Below the pieces are notes generated by a model. That model saw only the letters and a list, made by a program, of their open reading frames with translations. It was not told the origin of the DNA and did no database searches. Made by a program: the position numbers and the translations under genes. From NCBI GenBank assembly GCA_020049835.1, contig JAGVLK010000007.1:62001-126000 (forward strand): a DNA stretch of 64,000 nucleotides. The letters run 5' to 3'. Below are positions 27,657-37,376 of the stretch, piece by piece. This stretch comes from Candidatus Babeliales bacterium (GTDB lineage: Bacteria; Babelota; Babeliae; Babelales; Vermiphilaceae). Every line of letters starts with the position of its first letter. Positions within the stretch are counted from its first letter, which is position 1.

Positions 27657-29081
27657 ATGAAACATTTTAATACTGGTGCGCTGTCGATGCTCATCGCTCT
27701 ATTGGGCACAACTCTATGCCATGCAGCAGCAGGAGAACCTATAAAATATACTGACAATGTCGTGGGCTATCGTTTCAAGGAGAATATATCATATACGCTT
27801 GTGCAGTTAGAACCTAAGGCACCATATGAATGTTCTGAATTAACGGAAGAAGAAGCTAAGGAATGGTTTCCACCAAGGCCTGAAGTGGTTACATATGCCC
27901 ATTATGATGATTGGGATAGTCACGTAGATAATTTTTTTGGCGGGCCATTTCAAGCTAAAGCCAAGTGCGATACGGACAACGCTCAGGAGATGATGAAGCG
28001 TGATTATGATTGGTTTGTGAAGTTTGATAGCGAGCGAAAAGCGGATAATCCTTGGGAATGTATGGTTGTACCGGTATCTCTTGAGCAAAATCTCATAGTT
28101 GCGGATAATAGACTTTCTATGCAAGATCCCAATCTGGGGCAAGGGCTTGAAGCACAACGAAAAGAACTTACCAAACGCAGGGTTGCTAAGATTGAGCTAT
28201 ATCGTATTGGTCTATTTGCTGAAATTAAAGGCAGGGAGCGTTGCCCTACCATAGGTTGTCAGTTCATCAAGGTGGAAACTCATTCAGGATTGCCGTATAT
28301 TCTTGTCAATGCTGAACCAGTAGAAGCATGGGAAAAGCTTGATGTTCTCGAACAACGCCATGTAATCCCTGAACCATTGGGCGATGATCCAGCGGGTGAA
28401 TTTTATGATGCCTATATTAAAAATCCTCAAAAAGCTTTAACGGACGATTATGTGAATGCGGACCATGTATTGAATCGCTATATAGATATTTTTTACCGAT
28501 CGAATGTAACTGTAGGTGTTGTCGCTGTTCCGGTTGTAGTGACGGCACTTCAACGTCTTCTGACAAAGCGAAAATCACGACTTCTTGTGCTAGGCATTAC
28601 CGATTTTGTGCGTGAAGGGATAGTGCAGAATCTTGCAAACCTTCGCATGAAAAAAGATATGGATTTTTTTAATACGCTCTGTGAGTTGCAAAATGCTCGT
28701 GGTGCTGTGCCAGTGCAAGCAATTGTACAAATACCTACCGTAGAAAACATTGCACCGACCACCAAAACCACAAACAGATTACCACGCGTGGGAGGATTTT
28801 TTGCGGGATTAGGATGGGCGGGATCCGTTTGGTTTGCTATCTATCTTTTGCGCACATGCCAGGATGGCGTACGCATAGCAAGCGGTTGTGCTTCAGCTGC
28901 TGCAGGTATGGCATTTATGTTTGCGCGACATAAACTTGCAAACGAAGGTATTAATCACAAATTTTGGCGTGGCGTGCGCGATGGTGCAGGTGTTGGTGCA
29001 GTGCTTGGCGGTGGATTGTTTGCTGCACATGATACACCTGCAGTTCAAAAATTATTCGCAATGGCGGCGCGTAATAATTGA
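27657..29081 (+). CDS. Exported protein, tandem family B, member 1
   Basis: 474 residues from ATG 27657, signal peptide about 1-23 with CHAAA cleavage region. Domains by comparison with its neighbours: an N-terminal unit with PYECSELT, WFPPRP, FFGGPF and RDYDWF; a middle unit with YRIGLFAEI, cysteine pair CPTIGCQF and RHVIPE; and a C-terminal hydrophobic unit (about 385-470) with FFAGLGWAG, AFMFAR and AHDTPAVQKL. The hydrophobic C-terminus has two or three possible membrane helices. Function unknown. The leader GAAATCAATGAAACATTTT is repeated before member 2. Confidence 0.8.
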   Translation: MKHFNTGALSMLIALLGTTLCHAAAGEPIKYTDNVVGYRFKENISYTLVQLEPKAPYECSELTEEEAKEWFPPRPEVVTYAHYDDWDSHVDNFFGGPFQAKAKCDTDNAQEMMKRDYDWFVKFDSERKADNPWECMVVPVSLEQNLIVADNRLSMQDPNLGQGLEAQRKELTKRRVAKIELYRIGLFAEIKGRERCPTIGCQFIKVETHSGLPYILVNAEPVEAWEKLDVLEQRHVIPEPLGDDPAGEFYDAYIKNPQKALTDDYVNADHVLNRYIDIFYRSNVTVGVVAVPVVVTALQRLLTKRKSRLLVLGITDFVREGIVQNLANLRMKKDMDFFNTLCELQNARGAVPVQAIVQIPTVENIAPTTKTTNRLPRVGGFFAGLGWAGSVWFAIYLLRTCQDGVRIASGCASAAAGMAFMFARHKLANEGINHKFWRGVRDGAGVGAVLGGGLFAAHDTPAVQKLFAMAARNN

Positions 29082-29113
29082 TATAGAAACATAGTATAGG
29101 TTGTACGAAATCA

Positions 29114-30619
29114 ATGAAACATTTTACTACCGCTGCTCTATCGATGCTTATCGCTCTATTGGGCACACCATTGTGCCATGCAGCAGCAGAAGAACCTCTG
29201 CAATATTCAAAGTTGAATGGTGTTTATGATATCAATGGCTACCGCTACAATCTTTGGAAGCCGAAGTTTAAACAGCCATATGAATGTTCTGAATTAACTG
29301 TTGAAGAGGATCGATCATGGTTTCCACCAAGGCCGAAAGTGGTTGATTTGGATCACTACGAGCAATGGGAGCATCATGTAACTACAGTTTTTGGTGGGCC
29401 ATTTCATGCGCCAGCAGAATGTGACACATCTAATGCTTTAGCGATGCTGAATCGTGATTATGCTTGGTTTATACAACGTAATCCGCAGTTGGGAACTTGG
29501 GCCAGCGAGTGCGATAATCTTCTTGATGTGCCAATATCACTCCAGCAAAATCTTAGAAACGATGGTAACTTCCTGTTAATGCATTTACCGCAATATGGGC
29601 CGGCTCTGCAAGAAACGAAAAAAAGATTTACCGCGTCACGAGTCAATAAAATCGATCAATATCGTATTGGTCTGCTTGCTGAAATTAACGGTAGAAGGCT
29701 TTGCCAGCGAATAAATTGCAGGTTTATGAGTGTGGAAACTTATTTAGGATTACCGTATATTCATGTCGTGGCTGAACCGCAAAAGGCTTGGGAAAACGTT
29801 GATGTGCCTGAAGAGCGCCATGTGATTCCTGAATCGTTGGACAAGAATAGTATGCTTGCATATTTTGACACATATGTTGTTGAAAACCAACATGTGCAAG
29901 CAGTTGATTATGAACGAGCAAGAGAAACATTAGATCGTTATAGAGAAATAGCGAGTACATTTCAAGTAAGAATAGATACTGTTACTAGTCCTGTACATAC
30001 AGTTATTATTCCTGTAATAGTTGCTGCAATAAGTCGCCTCGTTACGGCTCAGTCAGGTCAATTAACTTTGTCCACTGATACTGACTCAGTGCTTAATGCA
30101 ATTGCAGGGCATCCTGCAAATATTCGCCGGCAAAAAGATTTTAATTTTTTTCGCCTGCAACTGCAGAATGCTCACATTGTTCCTCGTTCCATGCAGGGCA
30201 ATAGGGTTGCAATTAGACCAGCGCCAGAGGACGAGCAACCAATTCCTTCATCGACACAAATGACTGCAACTGCAAATAGAGCTATTCGCGCTCACATGCA
30301 AACAAGCCCTTCAACATTCTATAATGTATTGTATCCATCTTGGTGGGGTGGATTTTTTGCCGGCCTCAGCTGGACTGGATTGACGTGGGCAGCGTTTTTT
30401 CATTTGACCCCATATCTTCGCTCACGCCATGAGAGTATAGTTACAGCCGCATGTATGATTCATACACTTACGGCATGTATGCCATACTTATATGCGCATC
30501 GTAAGGTTGCGCAATCAGATAGTAATCATATTTCTTCAGACGGCATATGTAATGGAGCTCATATAGGTATGATTATGGGTCTAGGAATAAATGTCGCGAG
30601 CATAAGAGAGGCCTCGTAG
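29114..30619 (+). CDS. Exported protein, tandem family B, member 2
   Basis: 501 residues, with a signal peptide nearly the same as in member 1 (MKHFxTxALSMLIALLGT). The N-terminal and middle units are well conserved: PYECSELT, WFPPRP, VFGGPF, RDYAWF, YRIGLLAEI, CQRINCRF, RHVIPE. The C-terminal hydrophobic unit keeps GGFFAGLSW but diverges after it and lacks AHDTPAVQKL, with a longer linker before it. It follows member 1 by 32 nt, without a terminator. Confidence 0.8.
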   Translation: MKHFTTAALSMLIALLGTPLCHAAAEEPLQYSKLNGVYDINGYRYNLWKPKFKQPYECSELTVEEDRSWFPPRPKVVDLDHYEQWEHHVTTVFGGPFHAPAECDTSNALAMLNRDYAWFIQRNPQLGTWASECDNLLDVPISLQQNLRNDGNFLLMHLPQYGPALQETKKRFTASRVNKIDQYRIGLLAEINGRRLCQRINCRFMSVETYLGLPYIHVVAEPQKAWENVDVPEERHVIPESLDKNSMLAYFDTYVVENQHVQAVDYERARETLDRYREIASTFQVRIDTVTSPVHTVIIPVIVAAISRLVTAQSGQLTLSTDTDSVLNAIAGHPANIRRQKDFNFFRLQLQNAHIVPRSMQGNRVAIRPAPEDEQPIPSSTQMTATANRAIRAHMQTSPSTFYNVLYPSWWGGFFAGLSWTGLTWAAFFHLTPYLRSRHESIVTAACMIHTLTACMPYLYAHRKVAQSDSNHISSDGICNGAHIGMIMGLGINVASIREAS

Positions 30620-30671
30620 CTAAAGTTAGTTGCATTGATAGCGCACACGAAGTAATGTTTAATAGGAAATC

Positions 30672-31826
30672 ATGAAACAGATTAATGGAATTAAGATCGT
30701 AGCTTTGACCGCGCTCATGGTAGGTTGTAATCTATTTGCAGCAGCAAAATCGAGAAATGAAGAATATCAAACACGCTGTGAAAAATATGGGTGCACATTT
30801 GCCCGGTACAATGATCATTATTCATTTATACAAGCAAATCGGCTTCCGCAGCATGATTGGGAAAAGCCTGAGGCGCCAGAAAAGCGGCATATAGAATTTA
30901 TACAAAATCAGTTTATACCATTTTGTAATACGACAAGTAATCTCACTGAAATTTCAAATTTTATTCTATCTCATGAAGGGAAATTTCCTGTAATAAGATT
31001 TATTTCGCAACAACCTATAGTAACAGTTGAAGATCAAGATCATGCACATCAAGTATTGGCCGATAGTGCTCGGATATTTAAAGAATCAAAAAAATTTGGT
31101 TGTCCAATTGTGGTTGACGAAGTATCGCTCAATCTTCATGAATCTAGTACAAATGTAGAGCTCACAAAACCTGATGGCGGGCTAGTTGAAAGCATTATTT
31201 CCAAATTAGCTAAGATTCGTGCACAAAAGGATAGCGATTTTGGTTCTATATTGCGGCATATAGCTCTTGTACGAGTTGGCACTAGTGAAGGTGCATCGGT
31301 GAGATGTATCAAATTTAGAGATGCATGCATTAGACTATTTGACAATGGATATGTGAGACCAAGCTCATTACCCTCAGCGGCACCTCCAGTATATACAGAT
31401 GAAACGATGGCAAGCAATGAAGATGATGATTCTGAGGGCAACTCATCACGGCATGATGGCATGATTGCTGAAATAATACCAGAGCAAGGACAGTTGCCAC
31501 GCGTACGTAGAACAGTTGATCCATGGTGGTGGAGCAGCGGTTTTTTTTCTGGGGCAGGACTTTCATTACTTGCAGGATTAAGAGCTTATGCTTCGCTCCC
31601 GAGCGATAATGGCGGACGTGTAGCAAGTGGATTTTCTGCTGCAGCGGCATTCATTGCATTTATGTTTGCGCGGTATAATCTTGCACAATGTGAAAACGGT
31701 GATGATTATTGGCAGGGCATGCAGTATGGTGCAGCTGCCGGTGGGGCGCTCGGCGCTGGATTGTTGCTCGCCCATGATACGCCTGCAGTGCAAAAGTTAC
31801 TGGCGATGACAGCACGAATGAGCTGA
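30672..31826 (+). CDS. Exported protein, tandem family B, member 3 (shorter)
   Basis: 384 residues, signal peptide about 1-24 of different sequence from members 1 and 2. It lacks the PYECSELT N-terminal unit but keeps the middle unit (CEKYGCTF, DWEKPEAPEKRHI) and the complete C-terminal unit (FFSGAGLSL, GRVASGFSAAAAF, AFMFARYNLA, AHDTPAVQKLLAM). The C-terminal unit is closer to member 1 than member 2 is, so segments have been exchanged or lost independently. Charged and Ser-rich linker at about 240-265. Function unknown. Confidence 0.78.
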   Translation: MKQINGIKIVALTALMVGCNLFAAAKSRNEEYQTRCEKYGCTFARYNDHYSFIQANRLPQHDWEKPEAPEKRHIEFIQNQFIPFCNTTSNLTEISNFILSHEGKFPVIRFISQQPIVTVEDQDHAHQVLADSARIFKESKKFGCPIVVDEVSLNLHESSTNVELTKPDGGLVESIISKLAKIRAQKDSDFGSILRHIALVRVGTSEGASVRCIKFRDACIRLFDNGYVRPSSLPSAAPPVYTDETMASNEDDDSEGNSSRHDGMIAEIIPEQGQLPRVRRTVDPWWWSSGFFSGAGLSLLAGLRAYASLPSDNGGRVASGFSAAAAFIAFMFARYNLAQCENGDDYWQGMQYGAAAGGALGAGLLLAHDTPAVQKLLAMTARMS

Positions 31827-31845
31827 TATATCGTTTGTGGTATCA

Positions 31846-31874
31846 TTGCATTACGCACTCCATTTTTTTATACT
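31846..31874 (+). promoter_or_regulatory. Probable promoter of the superoxide dismutase gene
   Basis: TTGCAT (31846-31851), a 17-nt spacer and TATACT (31869-31874), about 43 nt before ATG 31917. Confidence 0.6.
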
Positions 31875-31916
31875 GACAGCAACTTGTACACCTTTTTAAA
31901 ATATGGAGTTCTTGGA

Positions 31917-32522
31917 ATGCCATTTGAACTTAAACCCTTGCCGTATGCTTTTGACGCACTTGAACCCTACATTGATGCTAAAACAATGGAGATTCATCAT
32001 GACAAGCATCATGCAGCGTATGTAAACAATCTGAATGCAGCGCTTGCACAACATCCGGAATATCAAAGCTGGTCACTAGAAAAACTGGCAACTGCATACG
32101 ATCAACTTCCTGCTGACATTGCACAAAAAGTGCGTAACAATGCCGGTGGTGATAGCAACCATACCTTTTTCTGGCAACTCATGGGTCCAAAGGGTGGTGG
32201 TTTACCGCATGACAAAATGCTTGCTGCGATCAAGAAAGAGTTTACCAATTTCGAGACCTTTCAAGCACAGTTTAATGAGGCGGCAAAGACGGTATTTGGC
32301 AGTGGTTGGGCATGGTTATGCCGAGATAAAGAAGGGCGCTTGCGCATTACAACAACGCCAAATCAGGATTCGCCTTTAAAACAGGATATGCATCCTATAC
32401 TTGGCCTTGACGTATGGGAGCATGCATATTATCTTAAGTACCAAAATCGGCGCCCTGATTATATTCAAGCGTGGTGGCACGTGATTAATTGGGGTTTTGT
32501 TGAAGATTGTCTAGAGTTGTAG
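31917..32522 (+). CDS. sodB: Superoxide dismutase, Fe/Mn family
   Basis: 201 residues. The enzyme turns superoxide into oxygen and hydrogen peroxide. Metal ligands are visible: His27 in the [12 protein letters not shown] segment, the second His in SNHTFFW, and Asp and His in [11 protein letters not shown]. The [17 protein letters not shown]-terminus is typical. ATG 31917 has GGAG at 31905-31908; a longer frame from 31884 adds a non-homologous tail. Iron versus manganese use cannot be told securely from sequence alone, so the symbol is tentative. In an intracellular bacterium it should protect from host oxidants. Confidence 0.93.
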   Translation: MPFELKPLPYAFDALEPYIDAKTMEIHHDKHHAAYVNNLNAALAQHPEYQSWSLEKLATAYDQLPADIAQKVRNNAGGDSNHTFFWQLMGPKGGGLPHDKMLAAIKKEFTNFETFQAQFNEAAKTVFGSGWAWLCRDKEGRLRITTTPNQDSPLKQDMHPILGLDVWEHAYYLKYQNRRPDYIQAWWHVINWGFVEDCLEL

Positions 32523-32570
32523 TTTTTTATATTTTTTGTTTTTTCTTATACATCAATTTTTTATATATAT

Positions 32571-33340
32571 TTTCTTTTTGCGCCTGCCGCGCGGGCGTCA
32601 AGGAGGTGTCTTGTCACACCTCCTTAACAATCCTGGACACAAAAGGGGCACCTTTTGAATCCCTACGCTCCAACTCAGGCCTCACGCATGAAGCATGCGT
32701 TCATGCCTTGCGGTTCCGCTAATACGGTCCGCAACAACTTACAATTTACACTTTTAGTCAATCGATCTTCGTTAGCAACTTAACACTATCTCTTGATGAG
32801 CGCTTTATCATAAAAGGGGGAACTTTTTATCCTTCCAGCAGAGACTGGAAGGACAGTGATTGTTATCGGATTATTCGGGATTCCAGCTAGAAACATGCAA
32901 ACCCTTTGCGGGTACTAGCTCCTGTCCGCCGGAGCTTTATGCGAAGGCTGGATCGGCCAGCTGAACTGCTACCTGATTTTTACATTATTACGATCTACAG
33001 TTGTAAGCGACATGCCCAAAGTTAAATATCATTGGTTTGTATAGTACAGCAACTAGCACTGTAAGAATTTGCGTACACTTGCTTAAAAGGTAATGTTAGA
33101 ACGCTGACGAAGATCGGTTGATTAACATTGCAGGTGGCAAGTAATTGCGGACCGTATTGAGCACAACCAAAGGCATTCCAGCCGTCGCCTTTGGCTATGG
33201 CGGACAGGGATCGCATGCTTCATGCGTGAGGCCTGATTTTGTGCGTGGGTTTCAAAAGGTCCTCCTTTTGTGCCCGGGGTTGCCAGGGGAGGGTGGCAAA
33301 ACCCTCCCTTGGTGCCCGCGCGGCTAGCGCAAAAAGAGAA
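32571..33340. mobile_element. Hairpin-array element, copy 1 (about 750 bp, non-coding)
   Basis: It is bounded by CTTTTTGCGC (left) and GCGCAAAAAG (right), which are inverted. Inside lie, in both arms, CCGCGCGGGC-type ends, a 9-10 bp hairpin, CAAAAGG-N4-CCTTTTG, CGCATG-3 nt-CATGCG, and a module with GGCTATGGCGG. The right arm repeats the left in reverse. Copy 2 at 53243-53995 matches its reverse complement, including the middle segment (CAGCTGAACTGCTACCTGA). No convincing gene is present, so it would be non-autonomous. It fills the interval between sod and lysS. Confidence 0.8.
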
Positions 33341-33428
33341 AAACAAGAGAAAAATAGATAAAAAAATTAAATCAGTTAAACTAAAAAAAGATCATATAAA
33401 CCCTTAAAAGAACTTAAAAAGATCTTCC

Positions 33429-34904
33429 ATGATAGAGACAAAACATGCCGAAGGCACCTCCGAGCATCAGTTACGTATCCAAAAAGTAGAAAAATTAGCC
33501 GCATTAGGCATTTCAGCATGGCCGGCGGTAAAACCGGTTAATGCCACCTGCCAACAGGTACATGATGAATTTAAAGATGAACAAACATCGCCTAATTATG
33601 AAGTTTCAGGCCGTATTTTAACGATGCGTGAGCATGGCAAAACGATGTTTGCAACCATTCAAGATCGTAGCGGCCGCTTGCAGGTATATTTAAAAAAAGA
33701 TGACCTTGGCGAGCAACTGTTTCAGTTCATTGTAGATTACATCGATATTGGTGATATCGTATGGGTTAAAGGAACTTCATTCCGAACCAAAACCGGTGAA
33801 GTTACTTTAAAAGCGGAAGATCTGAGCTTACAAAGTAAATGTTTATATCCATTGCCGGAAAAGTTTCATGGGCTTGCTGATGTTGAGACAAAATATCGTC
33901 AGCGCTACCTTGATTTGATTTCTGATCTGGATACCCGTAAACGCTTTCACATTCGTTCAAACATACTGCGTTATATGCGTGATTTTTATGATGAGCATGA
34001 GTTTATCGAAGTAGAAACTCCTATGTTGCATCCAATTCCCGGTGGTGCAGCAGCAAAACCGTTTGTTACGCGCCATAATGCCTTAGATATGGAACTGTAT
34101 CTACGTATTGCACCTGAGCTTTATTTAAAGCGCTTGGTGGTGGGTGGGTTTGAACGCGTGTATGAAATTAACCGTAATTTCCGCAACGAAGGTGTATCAA
34201 CACGCCATAATCCTGAATTTACCATGGTGGAATGTTACATCGCTTATAAAGATTATCAATGGATGATGACCTTTATTGAGCAGCTTATCCAATTTATTAT
34301 TAAAAAATCAGGCTTAAACTTACAGATACCATTTGGCGAGCAGACCATTGATTTTAGCCATTTCAATCGCATCAGCATGAAAGATGCCGTGATCAAGTAT
34401 GCTGAGATTCCAGCACAACGACTTGATAATGATATCGATGCAGTTTTAAAAGAGCATAAGCTTGTTCCTGCTAATAAAAATGCTTCCTGGGGTGAAAAAC
34501 TGTTGGTACTGTTTGAAGAAATCGTTGAGAAAAAACTTATTCAGCCTACGTTTGTTATCGATTACCCGATTGAAATTTCACCGCTTTCAAAACGTGATGC
34601 TAATAATCCTGAAATCGCAGCCCGTTTTGAGTTGTTTATTGCGGGTATGGAAATTGCCAATGGTTTTAATGAGCTTAATGATCCGTTCGATCAAGCGGCA
34701 CGCTTTCATGAGCAGGCGCAAGCGCGTGCTTCCGGCGATGCAGAAGCACATTACTATGACGCGGATTTTATTTTAGCGCTCGAATATGGCTTGCCGCCTA
34801 CTGTTGGTGCAGGTATCGGAATCGATCGTTTGACTATGTTGCTTTCTAACACTTTATCTATTAAAGATGTGATACTCTTTCCTACCTTAAAGCGTAAAGA
34901 GTAA
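33429..34904 (+). CDS. lysS: Lysyl-tRNA synthetase, class II
   Basis: 491 residues. It charges tRNA-Lys. The N-terminal OB-fold anticodon-binding domain (about 55-145) is followed by the class II core. Motif 2 (FERVYEINRNFRNEGVSTRHNPEF, about 236-259) and motif 3 (GAGIGIDRL near residue 465) are clear. The METPMLHPIPGGAAAKPF segment (VETPMLH) is the class IIb motif 1 area. The stop codon lies 4 nt before recJ, so lysS, recJ and cmk form an operon. Confidence 0.97.
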   Translation: MIETKHAEGTSEHQLRIQKVEKLAALGISAWPAVKPVNATCQQVHDEFKDEQTSPNYEVSGRILTMREHGKTMFATIQDRSGRLQVYLKKDDLGEQLFQFIVDYIDIGDIVWVKGTSFRTKTGEVTLKAEDLSLQSKCLYPLPEKFHGLADVETKYRQRYLDLISDLDTRKRFHIRSNILRYMRDFYDEHEFIEVETPMLHPIPGGAAAKPFVTRHNALDMELYLRIAPELYLKRLVVGGFERVYEINRNFRNEGVSTRHNPEFTMVECYIAYKDYQWMMTFIEQLIQFIIKKSGLNLQIPFGEQTIDFSHFNRISMKDAVIKYAEIPAQRLDNDIDAVLKEHKLVPANKNASWGEKLLVLFEEIVEKKLIQPTFVIDYPIEISPLSKRDANNPEIAARFELFIAGMEIANGFNELNDPFDQAARFHEQAQARASGDAEAHYYDADFILALEYGLPPTVGAGIGIDRLTMLLSNTLSIKDVILFPTLKRKE

Positions 34905-34908
34905 CTTG

Positions 34909-36645
34909 GTGAGCACGCAGACGCTTCAAGGTGCTAAATATCTGTGGCAAGTTCCGCAGGATGATCGTGCACGTATGCTCGATATTGCACACAAATACAG
35001 TATTTCTTTCCCGGTGGCCCAAACGCTTATTGAGCGTGGTTATACAACACCGCAAGCGATTGATGCATTCCTGTTTACATCACTTGAGCGTGATGTTGCA
35101 CATGCTTCGCGCATGAAGGATGCTGATCGTGCCGTTGACCGCCTATTGTTTGCAATAGAACATGGCCAAAAAATACTTATTTGCGGGGATTATGATGTTG
35201 ATGGTGTCACCTCATCATCAGTTATGCTTACCTGCATGTTACCGCTTGGCGCGCAGATTAATTTCTTTTTACCTCATCGGGTAAAAGATGGGTATGGTCT
35301 TTCGGTTAAAACGGTAGAGCGCGCTGCTGCAAATGGCTACAAACTATTAATTACCGTGGATAATGGTATTACTGCATTTGATGCTGCCAATCGTGCACGT
35401 GAGCTGGGTATCGATCTGATTATTACCGATCACCACAGACCACATGATCATGTTCCTGATGCATTTGCCATTGTTAACCCCAACCAAAATGATTGTCCCT
35501 ATCCGTTTAAAACATTAGCCGGTGTTGGCGTGGCGTTCAAACTTATGGCATTGCTCTATGAACGCAAAGGGCTTACGTTACCGGAAAAAGTGTATGAGCT
35601 GTTGATGCTTGGCACGGTTGCGGACGTGGTGCCATTGCAGGGGGAAAATCGGTATTGGGTGCGCCATGGTTTAAGTTACGTTAACCGTGTAGAAAGTTAT
35701 GCCTTTAAGATTCTTAAACAAAATGGCAAAGTAACTAAATCGGTTATGAGTTCTATGGATATCGGTTTTTCTATCGCGCCGCAAATTAACGCATTAGGTC
35801 GTCTGGAAGATGCGCGTGATGCAGTTAAGTTTCTCATCGGTTCCAATTATAGCGAAACAGAAAAAGTCGGGCGCATTCTACTTGAACTCAATGAAGCGCG
35901 CAAGCAAGTTGAGCGGGATATCAGTACGCAAGTCATGAAACAGATTGAAGATGGCACCATCGATCTTTCACGAGAAAATATTATTATGGCTGCAAGCAAT
36001 GCATGGCCGCCGGGTGTTATTGGGTTAGTAGCATCACGTTTAGTTTCCACCTACGGCAAACCGACGTTACTGTTTCATTTAAGCAAAGATGGTTTAGCAA
36101 AAGGTTCATGCCGCTCAATTCCGGAATTTAATATGTTCGATGCGCTCGTGGAAAATAGTGCGCTCATGAAAAATTTTGGTGGTCATAGTCAAGCTGCAGG
36201 GTTAGCGCTGCCGGTAACATCGTTAAGTACACTCAAAGCAAATTTGGAAGCGCGCATTGCACGCATATGTTCGCCGCAAGATCTTAAACTTAAACTAAAA
36301 CTTGATGCTCAGGCAACGTTGCCTGATGTTAATCATAAATTAATCAGCGACATGCACCATCTTGAACCGTTCGGTAATGAAAATCGTCAGCCAGCTTTTT
36401 ATTTTAAAGATCTGGTTATGGTGCAGCAACCGCAACTACTTAAAGGCGCACATGTTAAATGTATGCTGTTTGCCGATGGGGTCGTAAAGCCTATTATCTT
36501 CTTTAATCGACCGGAGTTATATGTGGCGCTGCAAGAGCATGGCGATAAACCGTTACATGTAGCAGCAAATATTAGTGAAAATCATTGGAATGGTAAAGTG
36601 TCGGTAGAACTTTCAGGAATTGATATAGCATTACCATGCGAGTAA
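34909..36645 (+). CDS. recJ: Single-stranded-DNA-specific exonuclease RecJ
   Basis: 578 residues from GTG 34909 (a TTG one codon earlier is possible). RecJ is a 5'-3' exonuclease of the DHH family used in recombination and mismatch repair. Visible motifs: CGDYDVDGVTSSS, the TVDNGI segment, the DHH box in ITDHHRPHD, the TVADVVPL region, and the DHHA1 domain with GGHSQAAGLAL. A C-terminal OB-fold-like region follows. Spacing to lysS is 4 nt; its 3' end may overlap the cmk start region, since one possible cmk start is upstream of the recJ stop. Confidence 0.95.
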   Translation: MSTQTLQGAKYLWQVPQDDRARMLDIAHKYSISFPVAQTLIERGYTTPQAIDAFLFTSLERDVAHASRMKDADRAVDRLLFAIEHGQKILICGDYDVDGVTSSSVMLTCMLPLGAQINFFLPHRVKDGYGLSVKTVERAAANGYKLLITVDNGITAFDAANRARELGIDLIITDHHRPHDHVPDAFAIVNPNQNDCPYPFKTLAGVGVAFKLMALLYERKGLTLPEKVYELLMLGTVADVVPLQGENRYWVRHGLSYVNRVESYAFKILKQNGKVTKSVMSSMDIGFSIAPQINALGRLEDARDAVKFLIGSNYSETEKVGRILLELNEARKQVERDISTQVMKQIEDGTIDLSRENIIMAASNAWPPGVIGLVASRLVSTYGKPTLLFHLSKDGLAKGSCRSIPEFNMFDALVENSALMKNFGGHSQAAGLALPVTSLSTLKANLEARIARICSPQDLKLKLKLDAQATLPDVNHKLISDMHHLEPFGNENRQPAFYFKDLVMVQQPQLLKGAHVKCMLFADGVVKPIIFFNRPELYVALQEHGDKPLHVAANISENHWNGKVSVELSGIDIALPCE

Positions 36646-36650
36646 AAACT

Positions 36651-37322
36651 ATGCAGATTATAACAATCGATGGTCCGGTAGCAAGTGGCAAATCAACTAT
36701 TGCACGTGCACTTGCACATAGTTTGGGCTTTTATTATCTTTACTCGGGATTGTGGTATCGCGCATTGGCCTATGTGTGGTTGCGTGAACATACAGTCGCA
36801 CAGATGAACGATGCAGACGTGATGCATTGGATGGCGCAGGCAACCTTGCAAGGAGTTGCGTATAGCGTGGATGCAGATGGTGCAGATCATATGCGTTTAG
36901 ATGGCGTTGATATTACTTCTGAACTGCATACAGCTACCGTTGATGAAGCGGCATCACGTTTAAGTACCTTTATGCCGGTGCGCGCATGGATTAATAATAA
37001 AATGCATCAACTTGCGCATGAGCGTAATATTGTAGCTGACGGTCGCGATATGGGTTCTGATGTGTTTCCTCATGCATCGTTAAAAATTTTTCTTACTGCA
37101 GACATGAGCGTGCGTGCAGAACGTTGGCGTGGCAAGCAGCGCAAGCAGGGCAACATCTATACATTAGAGCAAGCATGTGAACGCATTAAAGAGCGTGATG
37201 ATCGTGATGCCGGTCGTGCACTTGCACCATTGCGCATTCCTGCCGATGCGCATGTAATCTATAACAATGGTAATGATCCGCATGCCGTAGTGCAAGAACT
37301 ACGCAAGCTCTTTACTTTGTAA
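36651..37322 (+). CDS. cmk: Cytidylate kinase
   Basis: 223 residues from ATG 36651 (an in-frame ATG at 36636 overlaps recJ). It phosphorylates CMP and dCMP. The P-loop is in TIDGPVASGKST near the N-terminus, and the CMP-binding region contains LYSGLWYRALAY; GRDMGSDVFPHA and the RxxxRDxxDAGR-type lid segment (KERDDRDAGRALAP) are also present. The usual LYRA form reads WYRA here. In many genomes cmk is next to rpsA; here it ends the lysS-recJ operon. Confidence 0.93.
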   Translation: MQIITIDGPVASGKSTIARALAHSLGFYYLYSGLWYRALAYVWLREHTVAQMNDADVMHWMAQATLQGVAYSVDADGADHMRLDGVDITSELHTATVDEAASRLSTFMPVRAWINNKMHQLAHERNIVADGRDMGSDVFPHASLKIFLTADMSVRAERWRGKQRKQGNIYTLEQACERIKERDDRDAGRALAPLRIPADAHVIYNNGNDPHAVVQELRKLFTL

Positions 37323-37376
37323 TAGTACCTTCGCTACACTCAATAAAAATTGGTGTCGCCTAAAAATGGGGGTAGT

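Noticed and set aside
33122-33346. Reading frames with the shared peptide GIPAVAFGYGGQGSHA in the hairpin-array elements (also 53263-53457 and 53714-54019)
   Set aside because: They appear in both strands and in inverted copies, follow the palindromic DNA exactly, have no ribosome sites, and end at element borders. They are products of the repeat, not genes.
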